NCBI GenBank assembly: GCA_040437565.1
Contig: JBDOQK010000013.1
Span: 496,001-560,000 of the forward strand
DNA length: 64,000 nt
Direction of reading: 5' to 3'
Origin: Albugo candida
Lineage: Eukaryota; Oomycota; Peronosporomycetes; Albuginales
Of this stretch, positions 51,561-64,000 are shown piece by piece. The notes beneath the pieces were generated by a model. That model was not told the DNA's origin. It was given only the letters and a program-made list of their open reading frames with translations, and made no database searches. Both the position numbers and the translations under genes were made by a program. The number at the start of each line of letters is the position of its first letter. Positions within the stretch are counted from its first letter, which is position 1.

Positions 51561-54086
51561 AGACAGTACTACGATTAAGACAAATGCATTCGGCTTGCAA
51601 AGATGTTGGATCAACTCGCAACGTAAAGATCACTCGGTGATTTGTTGAAAGTCGAAGATTATTTACTGCAGGCACGACACAGGCAAGTCGAAATGCAAGT
51701 GCAACTCAAATCCTAGTTCTAGTTGGAAGGCTCTGTTCAGCCTAGTATGGCGTCCACCAATTTGCGCAACACGATAATTTTGGACAGTTCCAAATTTATA
51801 TCATTTCCACGCTGGACACAGTCTCGTATTGTGGTGGTGGAAGCTACCGCAATACAGGACTATCAAGGAGAGGACCTATTATCATCTTTCAGAGGTACTT
51901 TCACGAAACGTTTTTTCCAAGGACTACGGTGCACGGCACTTATGACCATGAACAGGTGAGTGAATGACCAAATTCTGAAAATTAATCAATACAAAGGGGT
52001 CTCACCACTTGAATGGACCGATTCAGTAATGTATAGGGGTCCTACCACCTGAACCATACTGAACGAGGCTTTGCCACTGCATCCGAGCTTCTGTGCTTCA
52101 CTCCCACATTGCCGCGTCCTACTAAACCTCATCAAAAAATGAAGGCTAGGTCCAAACTGGCTGTGGAAAGTAAGCCTCGAAAGATGGAGGATCGTGCTTT
52201 GGCTGTGTCTGATAGCTCTGATGAGCCAGCTGTAGTTCACACGACTAGTACTTGTTTCTGAGTGAGGGATAGGACGCTGAAGAAGAAGAAGCTGAAGGCG
52301 TTGCAAAAAACATTCAAAGAACATTTCTGGCGACATTGAGAGACGCGTAGCCAGTCGCATCGTGGAATAGACCTTCGCGCTAGTTGATAAATCGACACGC
52401 ACCGCAAGATAAAAAACCGCCGCAAACAGACGAGCTACCGATGGTTGCTGACCTCTGACTAACTACTGGGAACATGGTGAAGTGAACACAAACCAGGCTG
52501 ATGAAGCGCAAGCAACGGAGACCGAAAATGTTCAGGATCTTGCACCAGACAGTGATGAAGGAGACGAGTCTCTGTGGTCAGAGAGAGCACTGGACACTGC
52601 CATTGACGAGTTCTTGGATGCCATTCCATTGGAAGAACGCCCGGGTTCACTACCACTAAAAAATCCTCATGAGGCGAATGACGTTTGTGTGGTTACGATG
52701 CTACAGGAGTAGACCCTTATACGATACTCCTGCTCTCATCAACACTTGTTGAATCGCTGAATCGTTTGTTCGGCACTGAAGAAGATAATGCCTGGTCAAT
52801 GTCGCAGCTTCCCGGTATCAAATTTGCTGCGATAGGTTTTGGCAATCAAACTATGCGTGCGAACTTCGTAATATAATTAATCATAATAATAATTTTTTCT
52901 GTAGCTGCGTTGATCGTCGGAAAGCGCAGCCACATCAGAATTTCGTAGAATAAAGTGACGGCAAATGTAAAAGCATAAGACGGTAGAGTAGATGAATTTG
53001 ACGATGAAACGAATGGACACGAAGAGAAGCAGCGTTTGCTATACCAATTAGATGCACAACGCAACCCAGAAAAATGTGACGTGCGTTTATCACCAGTAAA
53101 TGAAAAACTGAGTTCTTTCGTATAAATAAGAAGTAGAAGGAGGTGCATCCACGACTAATCATATAGGAACTCAAACAAAATAAGCTATTCTAGTTCCACT
53201 TATAGAGGTAAGCAATGATGGCCTTTTATGCAGATCTAAACGATCCAGCGAAACGATAAGTTACTTGATGGTCCTGTTCGATGCATGTAAGAAAAGAATC
53301 GAATCAAGTATCGTGTGGCTGATGACTAGATCAAGCGGAGTCTTTCCATACGCGTCATTGTGAAAGTGTATTACCATGTATGTATTTGGTTTCTCGGTAA
53401 GCATTGTAAAAGATTACTACTCCCTGTACCATTCATGCTTGCAAAGTCCGTTTTAGATAATTCGTAGCTTTGCCAGTTCGTTTACTAAACGAGGTGTGCA
53501 ATCTTACTGTAATGGTGAAAACGATTACTTTTGCCGTTCAGCATGAATATTTGCGAAAACATAGATAGAATGCACGTGCTGCTGAAGATGATGATACGAG
53601 TTTATATGGTGCACCTTAAATCGGACCGATTATCTGAGAAAAATCCTCCGTAATGTCAGCAAATAGCCCTATTGGATAAAAAGTGAGAGGCGAACTTAGG
53701 ACCTAAGTTGACAAAAGCACACTTTTTGTTAAGACTCTGCTTCTAAAGTATTGACTAAGCAAGGTGAATGATTACGTAAGCTCTCAGCTCTAGAAAGTTG
53801 CAAGTTTCCTTACATGTTCTCAAAAGACAAATCATATAGTAAGCTATTTTATATAAAATCCAAGTTGTTAACCTAACGAGGCAAAGAATATGATTACGGT
53901 AGTGGACACCTATGTGTCTTACCTGCATGTTTACGGTTCGCTTCCATGCTCGCAAAGTACGCATTCGATACTTCGCAGACGTTACCAATCTATTGACTTA
54001 GCGAGGTGTGCAACGTCTTGTGCCACTTCCCAAAGTGCAGCCTAACCCAATGAACTGGTGGTTTTAACCACCATGAAAGATTGAAA
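51561..54086. other. Decayed gene-poor stretch with coding-like fragments
   Basis: About 2.5 kb. At 52482-52712 there is a 76-codon acidic frame (DSDEGDESLWSERALDTAID), and at about 52976-53125 another open stretch (VDEFDDETNGHEEKQRLLYQ...SPVNEKLSSFV). Both are in the plus direction and look like pieces of a protein, but no family is recognised. A diverged direct repeat with a 513-bp spacing (about 53433-53505 and 53946-54018) is listed separately. Nothing else seen. Confidence 0.4.
53433..54018. repeat. Diverged direct repeat, about 73 bp, copies 513 bp apart
   Basis: Copies at about 53433-53505 and 53946-54018 share CATGCT.GCAAAGT and CGAGGTGTGCAA with matching spacing; about 30 percent divergence. 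A partial third copy may lie near 53740-53770. Confidence 0.5.
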
Positions 54087-54116
54087 CAGTAGCCTACAAA
54101 AAGTATACGTTATTTT
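54087..54116. repeat. Left terminal inverted repeat of the Tc1 element
   Basis: 30 bp, exact inverse of 55375-55404. Confidence 0.95.
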
Positions 54117-55374
54117 TCATATGAGGGTTAAATTATCGCTTCAACCTTGATAAAGAATCAATTTTTTGATGATCAAATAGCCACAATGATTCTAAAACAA
54201 TGTTCAAGGCTGACAATGAAGTCTATTAGAAGTCGTTGCTACAGTATTTATATTCCGGAATTGTAGTGTTCGTCGAAATTGTGCGTGCCATTAGGGAGGG
54301 TTTGCCAGCGAGTTGATCCACCATTGGCAGCAAGAACAGCATCCATTCGTCTTGGCATTGACTCTACTGGACATCGAAGCATCTCGAGTGATACCTTGCG
54401 GTATTCCTCACCAAGTATGGTAGCCATTTCTTCTACGTTTTTTGGCCGGCGCGGTTCTGGATGGCATCTTCAAGATGCTTCCACAGGTTTTTGATGGGGT
54501 TGAGAGTAGGACTTTGGGCAGGCCATTCTAGCTTTGTAAGCGACCGCTTTTCACGCCAGGTCTTTGATGCACTACTACAGTGGACTGGCGCACCATCCTC
54601 CATTAGGATTAGGTCTTTCTTGTCATCCTGGTAGTCCATCCATGGTCCAAGTGCAGCGTCATAGATCAGATTGACAAAGTCGGTGGCAGTGCGATGTTGG
54701 GCTGGCATGATGACCATCTGTAGAATCCTCTAACCAGCAAAAGAACCCCAGATCATCACCGAGGACCGTCCACTCCTAAATACTGGCGCCAAACACTCAA
54801 AATTGAACTAGTCATCCACGCGACGCCACATAACAGCCTAACGAGAATTCTTGCCAATCTCAAAGGTGAACTCGTCGGTCTAAATAACCTTCTTTCAGTC
54901 CTCTATTGTCCAATTTTTTAATTCCGAGCACAAACCAGTCTCTTAACCTTGTAACTATCCGTCAAAAAAAGCTTCCTGGCGGCAATGTGGCTATTTAAGC
55001 CCATTTTATGGAGGGCGCTACGGATTGTTCGCGATTTATGCTAGTGGCACCTGCCGGTTGTGCATCACAGTGCGCCCAATATACCTGCGGTCCCGTTCTG
55101 AGAGCTTTGGTGGTCTTCCTCTTGACTTGGTACCCTCCACCGTACCCCTTTTAAGCCAGTTCTGTAACACTGTCGAAATGGTTGACTGGGTTAACCCTTT
55201 TTGGGCAGTGATTTCTCGCTGTTTCAAACCTGCCTGATGCAATCTGACAATGAAAGCTTTCTCATCAGTGCTTAAACAAAGTGTCTTCATATTTCACAAA
55301 TGGTTTGATGTCGGAAGCACAAAGTAATATGGCTAGATAGTCTCTTATCTTATTTTCTGTGGTGTGGATTTTAG

Positions 55375-55404
55375 AAAATAACGTATACTTTTTGTAGGCT
55401 ACTG
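55375..55404. repeat. Right terminal inverted repeat of the Tc1 element
   Basis: 30 bp, exact inverse of 54087-54116, followed by TA. Confidence 0.95.
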
Positions 55405-55661
55405 TACATTATAATCCAATTACGTTCGACAGTCAGCACGAAGAAGATTCAACAAGTACAAGGTTATTGCATCGCCCTGCTTGGTTTTACACCAATGTAT
55501 CACTTTGTCATGAGTGGTGCATAAATGACAATGCGTCGTGTACAGGACGAAGGTAAGGAACCTGTTAGGGGGTTACATATGGATATAGCGTGGGTGAGGA
55601 CACAGAATGCGCCGGAGGATAAAATTGTGATGGCGTTTTATCACAATGGTGTCTCTGATCG

Positions 55662-56121
55662 TACGACTCTATTCACACGCTGCTGGCCTGGCATGCCATT
55701 TGATCTGCGTCTGGGATCTACATAGACACTTCCCAATATGTACGCCACTTTACTTCCAGATGGTGTCCTATTCTCTCTATGTTCCAGACCGCACGGTCAA
55801 TTTTGAGAATGATATATCAGATTGTCGGCATTGTCATTTTTNNNNNNNNNNNNNNNNNNNNNNNNNNNNNNNNNNNNNNNNNNNNNNNNNNNNNNNNNNN
55901 NNNNNNNNNNNNNNNNNNNNNNNNNNNNNNNNNNNNNNNNNTACGACTCTATTCACACGCTGCTGGCCTGGCATGCCATTTGATCTGCGTCTGGGATCTA
56001 CATAGACACTTCCCAATATGTACGCCACTTTACTTCCAGATGGTGTCCTATTCTCTCTATGTTCCAGACCGCACGGTCAATTTTGAGAATGATATATCAG
56101 ATTGTCGGCATTGTCATTTTT
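55662..56121. other. Assembly gap 6 with duplicated flanks
   Basis: 100 N at 55842-55941; 180 bp before (55662-55841) recur after (55942-56121) with no mismatch noticed. Confidence 0.93.
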
Positions 56122-56443
56122 GAAATTGCAAACGCTATACAAGGAAAGAAAGATTCTATATGGAAAAAACTCTGGTGTGAAAACTCTTCATGCCAACCTA
56201 TTCATTGATATGGCTCCTAAAGAAATCTATTCATTTGAATGGGATAAGAATATGATCTTGATTAAGATGCCACCTCATCGGAGACGAGTGCAAGCCTAGT
56301 GTATGATGTTATGAGAGAAAGGCCTTCATGATAGATCAAAACATTCAGCAATGCTGGACGGCTTGAATAGTGTTAAGAGTATGTGAAGAGACAGAAGACG
56401 GTCTATCAAGGTGTTTTTCCTATCCTGCATTGAAGATTGCTCG

Positions 56444-56839
56444 AGTTATTATACACTCGGACGACAATGATTAGAGAGAGTAGGAGGAGTCGTATCCTTA
56501 AAGTGATAATCGTCGTGGACAAGTTACGGTCATTGTTAAAGTGTGTGAGAAGGCGCAACAACAGCACTTAAGTGACGAATCTGTTACGAATNNNNNNNNN
56601 NNNNNNNNNNNNNNNNNNNNNNNNNNNNNNNNNNNNNNNNNNNNNNNNNNNNNNNNNNNNNNNNNNNNNNNNNNNNNNNNNNNNNNNNNNNAGTTATTAT
56701 ACACTCGGACGACAATGATTAGAGAGAGTAGGAGGAGTCGTATCCTTAAAGTGATAAGCGTCGTGGACAAGTTACGGTCATTGTTAAAGTGTGTGAGAAG
56801 GCGCAACAACAGCACTTAAGTGACGAATCTGTTACGAAT
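56444..56839. other. Assembly gap 7 with duplicated flanks
   Basis: 100 N at 56592-56691; 148 bp before (56444-56591) recur after (56692-56839) with one mismatch. Confidence 0.93.
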
Positions 56840-58663
56840 AGATTCGTAACAAGAGGAAGCTACGCGTCCGAATAGTTCGCGACGCGAAGAAGTCTTCCAG
56901 GCTTTGACTGGCTATTAATCAGGGAGGGGGTGCAAAATAGCAAAGGGTGTGTGCGTGTGTGTACATATAGCAGTGGCCTTATTATAATGTAACAAGTACA
57001 AACCATTGCTCATTGCATATAAATTATTATCATGAAAGTTTTCACGGCGGCAGCAAGTCCGTATTAGCGGAATCTAGTCTTCGCTTACGCCTAATATACT
57101 ATTCATGGTGATTGTGCTGTCGGTCACATAATATCCCAACACTGAGCTTAAGACGATGTGTGCTGCATAGATAATAATTTTCCACGTGCGTTTCAGCATC
57201 GAGCTCAGGGCATACGCCTCCCTGCCGAAGTGATAAACGGCAGCAATCGATCAAAACGAGCATCTCACGCCAAATCCCTATCATCGCTTGTTTAATATAA
57301 GTATCTTGATACCAAACAAGAAGTAGGGACAAAATTTTGCTGGAATGTGATTTTTTGTGCTTGTAAATATCTGGTCAGAACACTTTCGTGCACAAATAGT
57401 ACTGCTTGACTACCTTTCCATTAAGGGTAGAACATATCCGGGTATAATGATTTTGATTTTTTTGCAAACTCCTATCCTTGCACAGGCAATGGCCAAACTC
57501 ATTAGGTCACACATTCCCCTTTAAAAGCGTGCGTACTTCTGATATCTATTTCACTATTGCATAGCGGTCTAGAAGACACCACTTGGTACGAATAATCTGA
57601 CATAAAGCATGTAGACTGAGAATTTTTGTGTGCTTAAAAATCTAAAAAGCGAGAAGCAAAAGTATATAATTCATGTGTACTAAGAAACAAACTTCACTAC
57701 ATCAAAAGCGATTGAGTATGTTTATCGTGGTCGGAGAAGACAAACTTTGATATCACATAGGTACAGCCTGCGTCAGATTAGTATGACTTGGCAGAGTAAA
57801 CGCCACGAAATAAAAAGCATTTCAAATGCCCACAAAAGAACAAATGCTCACCAGGCGGTATCAAGTACGACTGTTTCGACTGACACATAGTCTTCGATTC
57901 TGTCGATCTCCTACTAGACTATATGGACTTCGTGTCATAATATGAGGAGGTGATCGATCAGGAAATACAGTGAGGTTTGTGATATCAAATCATGTAACAG
58001 CTTACTGTCTCTTTTCAAGGCACTGTATTGTCCTTTAAAGCTAGTCAGCACTGCGCCCGACATTGGCTGAACAATGTCGATCAAACCTCGCTTATTATAA
58101 TATATTATGTACTCTGCATCCATAAATTCAAGAACGTACGAACCCAATTAAGATTCACATGGCCCGCTTGTCCAGCTCTCCACCTCCGAACTCGGAGCCT
58201 CTAAAACATTCATTGACACTTCTATAACGCGATTCCGTGACGCAATACTTTTATGTTAAATCGCCATCCTCAAGACATAGTTTGTCACCAAACACAAGGG
58301 CGCAGCATATGCTGGAAACAATTCATATTTCACTTCCATGCGCATTACTTTGTCGCCGGCAGAGTGCTCGAAATATTTCTTCTACGATGACAAGCGTTAT
58401 CGCTAAAGTGACAATCAATAAAACGTCGCCCGGATGTATACACTCCATGATTTTGAGAGGTTTCCTTGAATTATTTGATAGATGCATCATTTCGTCTATT
58501 AAGTAGACCAAAGGTACTCAACTTTCCATTATGTCTTCATAATCCAGCTTTTACTTGTTCCTGAAACAACTCGCCAAATTCGCCAGGAGAGCCTCAATAG
58601 CTCCAGAAAACTACTCACTTCACGATAGTGAATTCAGAAGCATTCTAATTCGCTACAATCACA

Positions 58664-58815
58664 TAACATTATCGATTTTTAACTCGGCGNNNNNNNNNNN
58701 NNNNNNNNNNNNNNNNNNNNNNNNNNNNNNNNNNNNNNNNNNNNNNNNNNNNNNNNNNNNNNNNNNNNNNNNNNNNNNNNNNNNNNNNNTAACATTATCG
58801 ATTTTTAACTCGGCG
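58664..58815. other. Assembly gap 8 with duplicated flanks
   Basis: 100 N at 58690-58789; the same 26 bp before (58664-58689) and after (58790-58815). Confidence 0.88.
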
Positions 58816-61800
58816 CTTATAGTCGAAATTGAGACAGGATTTTGAAAATGTTTTTCTCGAGAGAACGACCTCGTCGAGTCTTTTATAGTACTTAACGATT
58901 CTAGAGAATTTCATCCACCTAAGCAGCATTTAATTTCGCACGATCCGTACTAGAACTTGTCATCAGGTTTTGTTTTGTAGGCTTTCTTTCCATGCCGGCC
59001 GACCTGACATATATCAATAAAATGGCCGTGATGCAGCTTCCGCCGGACCATTCTGCCAATATATTACCATATATTTCTCTTGTGGTTCAACCGTTTCACT
59101 TTTTCCCTTCATCGTATCCAAAAAGAAACGAGTGTTTTTCGTCGAACGGTGCAAGATCGCGAGAATTCGCGCACGTTGACCAATATCTTTTCACGGAATC
59201 TTTCGAGTCATTTTTATCCTAATCTATTAGCACCCCCTGGTCATTTTCTCTTCTTGAATGAAAATTGAGTTTGTTTCCAGTAACAATCATTGACTTTATC
59301 TGTCCCTGACGAAAAAAATTAACAAAGTAAACATTCATACAACTTAAATCTAGTTGTACCTGACACTTTTCGTGTACTTCTAAGAAGCGAAATCTAGCCA
59401 ACAGACAAGTCGAACGTTTCTACATATTTATAGCGGAGTTCTCTTGCTTCTGTAATCGTATATTTCGGTCTTGCACATGCGATACAATACGAGTGTCTGT
59501 GATTAGTTTGCAGAGCGTCAAAACATTTAATGGCAATAAAAACCTTTTTTTGGCAACTACACAACATTTAGCTATACCACCATATTTGACTGTAACAACG
59601 AGACGTAATAACGGTATTTGAGCTTTTGACTGCACGCATTCCTTCCCACTGGAACTTAGCTTATCACTTATTTAAACTTCCGTTCGCTAGCATAGTGCAA
59701 ACAATGCAACTTCCGCACGGACGACTTCTTCTTTGAGTTTTATCTCACTTCTCGTTCCAATATGCATATCTCATTCAATCTTCGTCTTCTTACACTTACG
59801 AGCTGCCACACCTATGCCTTATTTATGGCACTCATATATATTGACAAGATTCGATTGTAGGCACCATTCCTGTATCCACTGCGTAATAGAAATTCAACTT
59901 CTATGATTCAGTTACCAGACATCACCTCTGGTCTGTCAAATAATCCAGTCAATTATCGTGAAGCTCAGCAAATTAATCAACCAAATCAAGAAACTATTGT
60001 ATAAGAAAAGGTAGGCAGGCGGCCCTGATTCTTATGTCTACTCTCACCATACTTCACACGCCTGACTCCGTGGTGCATCCGACAGAACGTTTTCAAGGCG
60101 GAATTTGGTTTCTTTGAGAAATACAAGTGAGAAAGTATTCTGCCCGATGCAAATATTCCATTATCACTTGCAACATGGGCACCAATCATATGGTCCCTTG
60201 GATTAGTTTCCTTCACATATCAAAAGTCGGCTTCTTATACACTGATTAGAACAACTGCATCATGCTATCAGTGGCGTGTAGCCTCATTCTATTTCTTTTC
60301 GTAGACCAGACAGGCTACATTGATGTCCCTTACTTACTTCTAATGATTACATGTTCAATCTAATATCGACGTTTGCATCAGCCTCTATCCGTGTTCCTCT
60401 GGGTATGTGAGGCCCACTTGAGACACGTCCAAGCTCTAAAAAAGATCTTATTTTTTATTCGACCGGTAACGAATCTACACATTCCCCACGACTTGCAAGA
60501 TTACCGAGTTGTGCTTGCTTGCTTTTCTACTCCAAAAAAAAGATGACTTACTGCTGCAGGCTCTTCTCTTAGCCTAGAATGCAAACATACTCTGGTATCT
60601 ATCAAATATCAGAGTACAGGGCGCTGTCTCCCCCCTGCAAAAATTTCCTTCTTCTGCTCTTTTATCGCAATCAAGTATGATTTTATCCCTTACAGAATTA
60701 GTGCACTCGTGGAAGAGCCGTGCCTATCGTTAGTCCTCCTCGAATCCATGTATTCATCATTCAACTTCATTGAGCGCGATACTGACTATATAACGTTTTG
60801 AAGGCGAGATGGTGAATGCATGAATCGACAAATGATCATTACGTGGGCTCGTATTGATGGGTAAACGCACGGGGACATCCCGCGTGGTGATATTAGGAAG
60901 CCAAGACTCATTTCGGAAAATTCTATAACTAGATATCCAGGACTTCTAGCATAATGATGTTATCGGATTAAATGTATCATCATCTTTACAGGCCAGATCA
61001 AGAATAATTGCTTGTGAGGATCTACATTATCTTGGCGAATATCACTAATTGACTATTCGATTTTTTAGGTACGTTGTCGCTCTTGAGTCACGTAAATTTC
61101 TTCGGGGTTTAAAAGCACGTGGATTTTCTCATTAAATGTCCATACAAGCAGAGTAATGCATGACGCTGTTTGTCTATATTTCTAGTTACTTACTTTGAGC
61201 TTCGTCTTCTTTGTCTTCATTGGCCTGATCCAGTTAAATAGTCCAGATCTCATGGAAATTAGCCTTAATATCTCTGCTTCTCATGAATACACATGCGCCT
61301 CTTGTTTCTTACCTTCAGCTTGTACTATTAACTGAATTTTATCCGGTGAAGGTGTCGTTTGGATGATTTCGTCCGGGGCTTCAGCTGTGCCTAATGCCAC
61401 GCGTTGGATTTAGACTGTCATTATATCGGTAGTCAAAAGCTTATTGTGCCTTGATGCTTGGCTTGGTCCTTCGCGTCGAAAATCTACATAACCAGTTTAC
61501 GACTTATCCAGCTTATCCCAAGTTGCTCTTCATGACTCTTGTCTCATGGATTCCAGTGGTGTTGAAGACAACAGGAAGCGTCTAAGGCAACTTATACGCT
61601 TTTCGAGTGATGGGTGATCCGATTGTCCATTTGTCTCTCCTTATAAATAAAATCTTATCATAATGCTCCCTTCTTATTGAGTGTTGGATAAAAATTTTAT
61701 GGATCGATCAACCAAACTAAAGTGATCTTTAACGTCTGCTTCTCCATTAGCCGCTATGGTATCAACATTGCGATAGTGACCTTTCTTCTATCTTGAGTCT

Positions 61801-62840
61801 CTTCTTTTTTGGTTTCAAGGCAGTGCATCGTCACGTGCAGATCAGCGCTAATGCTGCATATCATATAAGTAATGTAGAAGCAAGTAATAGCATAGTAGCG
61901 GATACGAGTGCAATCTGAAGAGGAGTATCTACTTAGCCTCACTATCAACCGGTCTTTGTCAACTTAGAAGAGACTCGGCATGCTACTACTTAAGGCAGCA
62001 AATTTGAATAAGAAAATATGGAGTTTACCTCAAAGCATCGAAACAAACTTCGAACGGTAAGATAGATCTCATTAAACCTACTTTTCATTCGTAACAGGCG
62101 ATAGGATTATCATCATAACTGACCCTCGCTCATGTGGTTGCAGCATCTTCTCGTTCGAGAAAGCTCCTCCAAATGGTATCAAATTTACCAATTATGAGAG
62201 TTTGACGTTGAAAAACAATATGAGAGTATTCAGGAAGAGAGCCCACACAATCAAAAATCATCGCTCTCCAAAGTTGGAAAGAATGCATCGATGATATACA
62301 TACAATCCAAATGAGCCCTGTAATATGAATGTGCTTTCTCTTCCCCATGCGGAAACCAATCGACATCAAAGAGTCTTTTGTCGTAACGTTTGTGGCTATA
62401 TTCTAGATGAGAATCTATGACCACTGCTTGCGGCTTGCAAGGGTAAGCTTGAGACCTTCACATACACGAGCAGCTTTTGGATTATGGCACCGATAACTCA
62501 ATTTGCTTATACGACTAATCCAGAAGGCATCAAAAAGAAATTGAAAGCAATTTTCGAAATTAGCTGTTGGACCAGTGCTAGCTCCACTAGGCAATAAGAA
62601 TTGCAAGGTCATGCACATAAACACATATATGATGGGTTTAAAGTGCTTCAGACTTAGATCCTCTGGTAGTTTCTATGATACGGCAGCATCGAGCGTATTA
62701 CGGCGGACAAGAAACAATTATACCTTTCATATATTGGTTTCATATCAGCATGCTCGTTTTGAGAATCTTTTCTCTCACCTGCAACCTAATTTGATAAGTT
62801 ATTACTGCAGTATCAGGCAATATTTTTACGTCAATCCGCA

Positions 62841-63090
62841 CAAATGATTGCTTGTGCCAAATTCTACGCTTCAATTAAAAGTCGCAAAACATAATTGTCG
62901 TAGCACAAAAGTACTNNNNNNNNNNNNNNNNNNNNNNNNNNNNNNNNNNNNNNNNNNNNNNNNNNNNNNNNNNNNNNNNNNNNNNNNNNNNNNNNNNNNN
63001 NNNNNNNNNNNNNNNCAAATGATTGCTTGTGCCAAATTCTACGCTTCAATTAAAAGTCGCAAAACATAATTGTCGTAGCACAAAAGTACT
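62841..63090. other. Assembly gap 9 with duplicated flanks
   Basis: 100 N at 62916-63015; the same 75 bp before (62841-62915) and after (63016-63090). Confidence 0.93.
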
Positions 63091-64000
63091 ATGCTAGAGT
63101 TTTCCTGTCATTTGGAAGATTATTTAGATGTCGTCAGCTGGCTCGAGTTTCCGACAAGTTTAGGATGGCAATCTGTGGGTTCATAATATTGATGGTCGAA
63201 AAGCCTGTTTCTCATGCATTTATAACTGAGTATCCCGTTAGCATCAAAAATATTTAGTCTACAATAAAATAATTCAATTCATTTGCCCGCTCGACTTCGA
63301 TTCGAGGAGACTTCAAATCAGCTTTTAAGCAATGAGTTGCATTTTCAAATCAAAGTTGTATTCTTACAGCCAGCAAACACCTGGCTGGTAAATCACAAAA
63401 TGAATAATAATGCTATCGGTTTCGCTCAAGCATACACTCCAAGAGTGCAACACGAACCTTTTGTTGTTATATAAAATACTCCATCAAAGCGGCTTTCTTT
63501 GATCGATTAGCATACACAGTCTACACTTTTTCTTTGAACGAACATGTATGTCCAGGAGCTGAGGCGCAGTATATTGTTTTGAATCGATGAGGATAGCTCT
63601 AATTCGACAGTAGTTTTCGAATGAAAAATCGCGCTTTGTCCTTCATTCATTATTCTTGGTACGATAGTTGCTGCTTCGATTTATCAAGCCTACGCACAAT
63701 TCTGGAGCTTGCTAATTTGCGCATCTTCAAAATCCTAATTTTGATCAGATCTCACATTATTTTTGTCGGCTGGGTAATCAGTTTCCGACTTCAGATTTAC
63801 TGCATTCAATCTTCAACGCAAGCACCCCTCTCCTTTTTTCTCCATTAAACGAGAGGAGCATCATGCAGCGATCACACGTTCTTTTATTCCATCTGTTGCT
63901 ACCCGGAGGAATCTATGTATCACATTATAGATCATTTGTCGCTCCCTTCAGTACTTTGTCGTACTTGGAACACCTTCAATTGCAAACCTCTGCACTATTG

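Larger units (their letters stand above)
54087..55404 (-). mobile_element. Tc1/mariner DNA transposon, inactive
   Basis: A 1,318-bp element bounded by perfect 30-bp terminal inverted repeats (54087-54116 and 55375-55404; outer bases CAGTAGCCTA). A TA follows the right end, while the left is preceded by AA, as if the TA target duplication had mutated. The transposase is on the minus strand. Its N-terminus (55290-55036) holds a helix-turn-helix with LTQSTISTVLQNWLKRG and a GRPPKLSERD linker; its C-terminal catalytic part (54717-54433) has LMEDGAPVHCS (second Asp) and WPAQSPTLNPIKNLW, where the third catalytic Glu of NPIENLW is Lys. The central part, with TDEFTFEIG (first Asp), is interrupted by several stops. 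So it is dead but with fresh-looking ends. Confidence 0.93.
56840..64000. other. Gene desert
   Basis: About 7 kb with only short frames (under 100 codons), none with a recognisable domain. A short GT-rich run lies near 56946-56962. Two assembly gaps (listed separately) lie inside. No RNA gene or element ends recognised. A divergent or heavily decayed element could be present that I cannot see by eye. Confidence 0.5.

Noticed and set aside
1-64000. CRISPR arrays, rRNA genes, operon or prokaryotic signals
   Set aside because: No regularly spaced repeats, no rRNA-like sequence, and genes carry spliceosomal introns; the window is eukaryotic.

Overview
The window looks like nuclear DNA of an oomycete, most likely a white rust (Albugo-like); the genus is an inference. 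The genes are very close together, with many GT-AG introns of about 45-60 nt, AT-leaning base composition, motile-flagellum genes that oomycete zoospores need, and oomycete-style domain fusions (ankyrin-PH-RING, PH-DEP-FYVE-GAF). All exon joins given here were worked out by eye from reading frame, splice sites and protein family conservation; none was tested by a search.

Bases 1 to about 38,400 are a compact housekeeping block. In order: a secreted Cys-rich protein; a METTL21-type methyltransferase; an ankyrin-PH-RING ubiquitin ligase; a GT8 glycosyltransferase with a membrane tail; SPAG16/PF20; a THEM6-like thioesterase; a small unknown; RRP36; NDUFA9; an AI-2E-family membrane protein; a folate-receptor-like secreted protein; a DnaJ protein; MMS19; an RIIa-guanylate kinase fusion; a Ser/Thr kinase; a FAM241-like protein; an unknown; a GON4L-like SANT protein; an RRM protein; a phytanoyl-CoA dioxygenase-like protein; DNAAF5; a small two-TM protein; ETF-ubiquinone oxidoreductase; RNA polymerase III subunit RPC3; and a PH-DEP-FYVE-GAF protein. 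Many neighbours are divergent with less than 100 bp between start codons, which suggests shared promoters. Three genes belong, or probably belong, to the flagellum (SPAG16, DNAAF5, RIIa-guanylate kinase).

From about 38.4 kb the character changes. A 2.1 kb gene-free stretch is followed by one long orphan reading frame (40.57-42.08 kb). The rest, to 64 kb, is sparse and rich in mobile-element fossils: a LINE reverse-transcriptase relic, a Ty1/copia element with about 155-bp terminal repeats that seems to sit inside that LINE, and a dead Tc1/mariner transposon with perfect 30-bp terminal inverted repeats. After about 55.4 kb I see no convincing gene.

Nine runs of exactly 100 N occur. Every one is flanked by the same sequence on both sides (26-439 bp), so they look like unmerged overlapping contig ends rather than true missing sequence. 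Repeats next to these gaps, including an apparent second start of DNAAF5, should be read as assembly artefacts.
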